64,000 nucleotides of DNA from Nonomuraea sp. SYSU D8015. Its GTDB lineage: Bacteria > Actinomycetota > Actinomycetes > Streptosporangiales > Streptosporangiaceae. The stretch covers positions 496,001 through 560,000 of the forward strand of contig NZ_VJYI01000004.1 of the NCBI RefSeq assembly GCF_008065375.1, written 5' to 3'. Under the pieces are notes generated by a model that searched no databases, was not told where the DNA came from, and worked only from the letters and a program-made list of their open reading frames with translations. Positions 59,845-64,000 of this stretch are shown piece by piece. Numbering within the stretch: the first letter of the stretch is position 1; each line of letters starts with the position of its first letter. The translations under genes were made by a program, and so were the position numbers.

Positions 59845-60830
59845 CCGGCCGGGGGGGCCGGGACGATGATGGACTTCACGTCGATCGCGCTCGCGATGTA
59901 CTTGTATTCGAGCAGGAGGTCGGCCACCTTCTGCAGGCGGTTCGCGGTCAGCTCGGTCGGGTAGGTGAGCGGCGTGATCACGGACGCGGTCTTCGCGTCG
60001 ATCTTCGTGTACGTCGGCAGGGCCTTCTCGAGCTCCTTACGGTCGGTCGAGACGTCCTTCAGCGCTTTGGCGACCGCTCGCTGGAACGCGGCCAGCGTCT
60101 TCGGGTGCTTCTTCGCCCATTCCTCGGTGACCGACCAGCCGGAGATGGGGAAGTTCTCGGTCTGGCCGGTCATCGTGTCGGCCAGCTTGCGGAAGCCCTG
60201 ATTGGTCTGAGTGCTCGTGATGAAGGGCTCGACCATCCAGCCCGCGTCGGCCACGCCATTGGTGAGCGCGTTGCCCATCTCGGGGAACGGGACTTCCTTG
60301 TACTTGATGTCGTCCTTGGTGAGCCCGGCCACCTTGAGCTGCGTCTCCACGGCGAGCGTGCCGATGTTGTTGAAGGTGTTGACCGCGACGGTCTTGTTCT
60401 TCAGGTCCGCCACCGTCTTGATGGGGGAGTCCTTCGGGACCATGATGTTGAACGTGTTCGGGGCGCCCTGGGAGGCCTCCGCGACCAGCTTGATCTTCTG
60501 GCCCTTGCTGAAGGCCACCAACCCCGACACGTAGTTCTGGAGCGTGACGTCGAGGGCGCCGCTCATCAGCTGGGGCATCGCGGCGGCGCCGCCTTGGATG
60601 ACCACCGGCTCGACCGTCAGGCCCTCCTGCTTGAAGTAGCCCTTGTTGATGGCGATGTAGACCGATACGGAGTCAGGGATCGGGATCGCCCCGACCTTGA
60701 TGGTGGTCTTCTCCAAGCCATTGGCGCCGGCCGAGGCGCTCGTGGTGCTGTCGGAGCCGCTGCAGCCGGTAACCGCTAGAGCGACTGCAACGCCGAGTGC
60801 GACGGCGGTGCGGCGCAGTTTGGGTGTCAT
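59841..60830 (-). CDS. NMT1/SsuA-type substrate-binding lipoprotein, locus 2 proximal copy
   Basis: A 329-residue lipoprotein from ATG 60830 with lipobox VTGC. It has LEKTTIKVGAIPIPDSVSVY, IAINKGYFKQEGLTVEPVVI, LDVTLQNYVSGLVAFSKGQK, NKTVAVNTFNNIGTLAVETQ and DAGWMVEPFITSTQTNQG. It is paralogous to the locus 1 protein at 46443. It heads the leftward operon divergent from conservon 5. The 391-nt spacer (60831-61221) contains AT-rich sequence at about 60940-61020 suitable for its promoter, with no distinct operator. Confidence 0.9.
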   Translation of the reverse strand: MTPKLRRTAVALGVAVALAVTGCSGSDSTTSASAGANGLEKTTIKVGAIPIPDSVSVYIAINKGYFKQEGLTVEPVVIQGGAAAMPQLMSGALDVTLQNYVSGLVAFSKGQKIKLVAEASQGAPNTFNIMVPKDSPIKTVADLKNKTVAVNTFNNIGTLAVETQLKVAGLTKDDIKYKEVPFPEMGNALTNGVADAGWMVEPFITSTQTNQGFRKLADTMTGQTENFPISGWSVTEEWAKKHPKTLAAFQRAVAKALKDVSTDRKELEKALPTYTKIDAKTASVITPLTYPTELTANRLQKVADLLLEYKYIASAIDVKSIIVPAPPAG

Positions 60831-61103
60831 CGGGGGGGTTCTCCTACCAGGGGGAAGTTCTGGAGATCGGCACAGGTTGCCGGGCGTGAAGCGTACCGGA
60901 AGGGGGGATCCGATCGGCAGCACTGCGCCGTGTATAGGGGGTTTAGCTGATGAAGATGACAGATAACGACTATAGACGTAAATATGTGGACAAAGAGTGG
61001 TTTACTGCTATATGTCTGACTTGGTGGTCCGGTTGCGCTCCGTGTTCGCGGGTTTGCAAGGTGAACAATGTGTGGGTTGGAACGGTTGAATACGGTCGAG
61101 GCG

Positions 61104-61133
61104 TTGGCTGAACTATGAGGTTTGTGCTCAAAT
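61104..61133 (+). promoter_or_regulatory. Conserved promoter-like motif upstream of conservon 5
   Basis: TTGGCT (61104-61109), 14 nt, GTGCTCAAAT (61124-61133) followed by TGGG. It is the same arrangement as in conservons 2-4, 88 nt before the cvnA start. The leader includes GGCGAGAGGTTGC, identical to that of conservons 3 and 4. Confidence 0.6.
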
Positions 61134-61221
61134 TGGGCCTCGAACTTGCCTGCGATCACTCGTCCCTTGGACGAAGCCGCTGAGACCCCCTGAAGCAGGC
61201 CATGGCGAGAGGTTGCCACCA

Positions 61222-64000
61222 GTGAGGACAACAACGACCGACCCCGGTCGTGGTAGGGCTCCGGACGTGCCCGAAAAGCCGGTGGACGGCGCGGTGCCGG
61301 AGGTGACGCTGCCCAAGGCGGGCAGTCCGCTCGCGTTGCGTAACTGGCGTGTACGCACCCGCCTCATCGCTCTCATCGCCGTTCCCACGATCGTGGCAGT
61401 CGTCTTCGGAGGCCTGCGCGTCACCAGCTCGATCGGCAGCGCGGAGCAGTACCAGGTCATCGGCGAGGTCGGCAGGCTGGTCGGCCAGTTCGGCGAACTC
61501 GCCCGCGACCTGGGCCTGGAGCGCGACCTGGCCGCCCGCTACGCCGCCTCCAACCGGTCGGCGGCCGACAGAGAGCGGTACACCGAGCAGCAGGAGATCG
61601 TCGACGTCAACGCCAAGCGCGTCCTGGCGACCGCGCAGACGGTCCAGCCGTCGCTGTCCGACATCGGCCGCAGGAACCTCGACCGCATCAGGGTCCGGCT
61701 CAACCAGCTGGGCTCGCTGCGCCAGACGGTGTCGGGGGCGGGCTCGCAGCTGCCGCCCCTGCCGACGATGGAGAAGTACACCGAGACCATCGCCGAGATG
61801 CTCCAGCTGTTCGACGAGGTCGCCCAGGGCGCCACGGACGAGGAGCTGATCGCCACCAGCGCCGGCCTGCGCGCCGTCGCCCGGGCCGAGGAAGAGGCGT
61901 CCAAGCAGCGCGCGCTCCTGACGATCGGCCTCGTCAAAGGGTCCTTCGACCAGAACGAGTTCCAGGCGTTCCTCGACGCCACCTCCCGGCGCGTCAGTGA
62001 GCGGGACTCCTTCTACGCCGTCGCCTCGCTGACTCAGCGGCAGGCGTTCGACAACACCGTCACCAGCGGCAAGATCGCCCGCGCCGAGCTCTTCATCGCC
62101 CGCGCCGTGCTGCTGCACAACACCGCCGCCGGCGCCGCGTCGAACGCCGCCAGGGAGCAGTACCTGCGCAGGCTCGACCCCGCCGACAACAAGGACGCCG
62201 ACACCTGGTTCGAGGCCAGCAGCGAGACCGTCGACCGGCTCCACCAGGTCCAGAAGTCGCTCGGGGACCAGGTGGCCACCCGCAGCGCCGACCTCGCCAG
62301 CGCCGACCGGCAGCTCGCCGCGGTCAACATCGGCATCGTCGCCGCCCTGCTGCTCCTGGTCCTCGCGATCACCGCCGTCATGGCGAGCTCCCTCGTCCGG
62401 CCGCTCCGGCGCCTGCGCGGTGACGCACTCAAGATCGCCGGTCACACCCTGCCCGATCTGGTCCGCCAGCTGCGCAACACCGACGTCACCCCCGAACAGC
62501 TCCACGTGCCGCCCATCGAGATCAACTCCAAGGACGAGATCGGTGAAGTGGCCCGCGCCTTCGACGAGGTCCACCGCGAGGCCGTACGCCTGGCCGGTGA
62601 GGAGTCCAGGCTCCGGAGCAACGTCAACGCGATGTTCGTGAACCTGTCCCGTCGCAGCCAGACCCTGGTCGAACGGCAGATCACCCTCATCGACGGCCTC
62701 GAGCAGGGCGAGCAGGACGAGCAGCGGCTCGGCAACCTGTTCAAGCTCGACCACCTGGCCACCCGTATGCGCCGCAACAGCGAGAACCTGCTGGTCCTCG
62801 CCGGGCAGGAGCCGCCGCGCCGCTGGAGCCAGCCCGTCAAGCTCGTGGACGTCGCCCGCGCCTCGCTGTCGGAGGTCGAGAACTACGAGCGCGTCGTGCT
62901 GGAGGTGCCCGAGGGCGTCTCCATCGCCGGCCAGGCCGTCAACGACATCATCCACCTGCTCGCCGAGCTGATCGAGAACGCCCTGTCGTTCTCCCCGCGC
63001 GAGACCCGCGTCCCGGTCTCCGGCAGCAGGATCGACGGCGGCGGCATCATGCTGTCCATCAGCGACTCCGGCATCGGCATGACCGCCGAGGAGCTGGCCC
63101 AGGCCAACCAGCGCCTGATGGAGGCGCCCACCGTCGACGTCTCGGTCTCGCGCCGCATGGGCCTGTTCGTGGTCGCGAGGCTGGCCCACCGGCACGGCAT
63201 CCGGGTGCAGCTGCGGCCGCACGGCTCCGGCGGCCTGACCGCCATGGTGCTCATCCCCGAATCCCTGCTCGGCGCGCAGACCCCGTCGTTCGCGGGCTCC
63301 GCGCCCGCCGCGAACACCGGCGCCGCCCGGCAGGAGTCGTTCGCCGCGCCGCAGCCCGCGACCGCCGCAGCCGCGTGGCCGGCCACGGGCTACCAGCCGG
63401 GCCCCGGGCACCCGTCCTACGAGTCGTACCCGTCGGAGCCGGCGCCGAGCGCCCCCTGGTCCTCGGTGCCGCAGCGCCCCGCCGAGCTCGGCGGCCGCAA
63501 CGCCGAGCTCGGCGGCCGCAACTGGATGGCCGACAACGCCGCCCCCTCCTCCGACGTGTGGGTGTCCTCGCGCGGGCCCATGACGGGAGACGCCGTCCTG
63601 CCCCGGCGGGGCGCTCCGCCCGAGGAGCCGGGCACCGGGACGCGCGGCCCCGAGCCGCAGCAGCCGGCCGCCTCGTCGCAGCGTTACGACTTCCCCGAGA
63701 CCGAGTCCGCGGCGACGGGGCCCATTCCCGCGGTCAAGCCCGCCTCGGCCGGCGACGAGTACCTGCCGATCTTCGCCTCGGTGGAGTCCGCCTGGTTCGA
63801 CCACAACACCGACAACGGCGCCACGTGGGGATCGGCCAAGGCCGACGCCGGCTGGAGCGCCGCCGAGGCCGTCGTGGAGCCGGTGCGGGACGGGGCCACC
63901 GCCTCGGGGCTGCCCAAGCGGGTGCCCAAGGCCAACCTGGTGCCCGGCTCCGCCGAAGCCGTCTCGGCCCCGAAGGGTGTCGCGCCCATGCCGGCGATCT
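61222..64000 (+). CDS. cvnA: Conservon 5 sensor histidine kinase (NIT domain), CvnA, cut by window end
   Basis: An open frame from GTG 61222 runs to the end of the window (926 codons). It starts MRTTTTDPGRGRAPDVPEKP and continues with LRNWRVRTRLIALIAVPTIV and the first helix, a NIT-type sensor region, second helix VNIGIVAALLLLVLAITAVM, HAMP, and kinase core with H-box KLDHLATRMRRNSENLLVLA (His511), N-box ELIENALSFSPRE and SDSGIGMTAEELAQAN. The tail already shows EYLPIFASVESAWF and LPKRVPKANLVPGSA, so only the last 30-40 residues are missing. It is the closest relative of the conservon 4 kinase. cvnB, cvnC and cvnD are expected just beyond the right edge. Confidence 0.93.
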   Translation, partial: MRTTTTDPGRGRAPDVPEKPVDGAVPEVTLPKAGSPLALRNWRVRTRLIALIAVPTIVAVVFGGLRVTSSIGSAEQYQVIGEVGRLVGQFGELARDLGLERDLAARYAASNRSAADRERYTEQQEIVDVNAKRVLATAQTVQPSLSDIGRRNLDRIRVRLNQLGSLRQTVSGAGSQLPPLPTMEKYTETIAEMLQLFDEVAQGATDEELIATSAGLRAVARAEEEASKQRALLTIGLVKGSFDQNEFQAFLDATSRRVSERDSFYAVASLTQRQAFDNTVTSGKIARAELFIARAVLLHNTAAGAASNAAREQYLRRLDPADNKDADTWFEASSETVDRLHQVQKSLGDQVATRSADLASADRQLAAVNIGIVAALLLLVLAITAVMASSLVRPLRRLRGDALKIAGHTLPDLVRQLRNTDVTPEQLHVPPIEINSKDEIGEVARAFDEVHREAVRLAGEESRLRSNVNAMFVNLSRRSQTLVERQITLIDGLEQGEQDEQRLGNLFKLDHLATRMRRNSENLLVLAGQEPPRRWSQPVKLVDVARASLSEVENYERVVLEVPEGVSIAGQAVNDIIHLLAELIENALSFSPRETRVPVSGSRIDGGGIMLSISDSGIGMTAEELAQANQRLMEAPTVDVSVSRRMGLFVVARLAHRHGIRVQLRPHGSGGLTAMVLIPESLLGAQTPSFAGSAPAANTGAARQESFAAPQPATAAAAWPATGYQPGPGHPSYESYPSEPAPSAPWSSVPQRPAELGGRNAELGGRNWMADNAAPSSDVWVSSRGPMTGDAVLPRRGAPPEEPGTGTRGPEPQQPAASSQRYDFPETESAATGPIPAVKPASAGDEYLPIFASVESAWFDHNTDNGATWGSAKADAGWSAAEAVVEPVRDGATASGLPKRVPKANLVPGSAEAVSAPKGVAPMPAI

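Noticed and set aside
47542..61029. The 9-mer TTGGTGGTC upstream of both NMT1-type operons (47542-47550 and 61021-61029)
   Set aside because: Different distances from the two starts and no further shared sequence; could be coincidence.
60831..61221. Possible riboswitch (TPP or other) before the NMT1-type operon
   Set aside because: No conserved riboswitch core was recognised on either strand; the binding-protein family alone does not justify a thiamine link.
4682..64000. Nitrate assimilation cluster, suggested by NIT domains and NrtD-like ATPase
   Set aside because: No nitrate or nitrite reductase or NarK-type gene is present; the NIT name does not establish the ligand.
1..64000. tRNA or rRNA genes, insertion sequences, integrase or attachment sites
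   Set aside because: None was recognised by eye on either strand; a dedicated search program was not available.

Overview
The window is high-GC DNA with GTG/TTG starts, 1-20 nt gene overlaps, IdeR-type and GlnR-type boxes and many conservon genes. This points to a filamentous actinomycete, most likely Streptosporangiales (Nonomuraea/Streptosporangium-like); the taxon is inferred, not proven. No rRNA, tRNA, transposase, integrase or CRISPR array was seen.

Layout. 1-311: start of a siderophore-binding lipoprotein behind an iron box. 387-4546: a nitrogen operon amtB-glnK-(39-aa micro-ORF)-glnD with two GlnR-type sites upstream. Five conservons follow, all on the + strand. Each has a NIT-domain sensor kinase (CvnA), a roadblock protein (CvnB), a DUF742 protein (CvnC) and a small GTPase (CvnD): 4682-8896, 16908-21062, 30878-35544, 47952-52258 and 61222-window end (cvnA only). 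Between them lie: TetR plus a DrrAB-type exporter (8935-11534); a betaine/choline-type ABC importer on the - strand (11550-16566); a glucosamine-kinase-like and SIS pair (21056-23346); a spermidine/putrescine-type importer with TetR, glycosyltransferase and aldehyde dehydrogenase (23491-30703); housekeeping-like small genes (35574-43721); a NMT1/SsuA-type importer on the - strand (43905-47438); cyclase and MmgE/PrpD genes (52384-54643); and a second NMT1/SsuA-type locus with amidohydrolase and methyltransferase (54582-60830).

The main pattern is that every conservon sits directly downstream of, or divergent from, a transporter for a nitrogenous or cationic solute. The partners are Amt, ProVWX-type, PotABCD-type and two NMT1-type systems. 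Conservons 4 and 5 resemble each other most, and so do their neighbouring NMT1-type operons, so transporter plus conservon appears to have duplicated as a unit. Conservons 2-5 share a promoter-like motif (YTGGCY, 13-15 nt, GTGYTCMAAT) 74-90 nt before the cvnA start. The likely logic is a family of uptake-plus-sensing cassettes for nitrogenous solutes or osmolytes beside the GlnR nitrogen operon. The linkage is seen in the sequence; the signalling role is inferred.

Other notable items: two tiny ORFs that bridge neighbouring genes by overlapping both and contain strong hairpins (2205-2324 and 15440-15514); a permease remnant and a missing ATPase in the second NMT1-type locus; and a likely frameshift in a methyltransferase at a six-base homopolymer.
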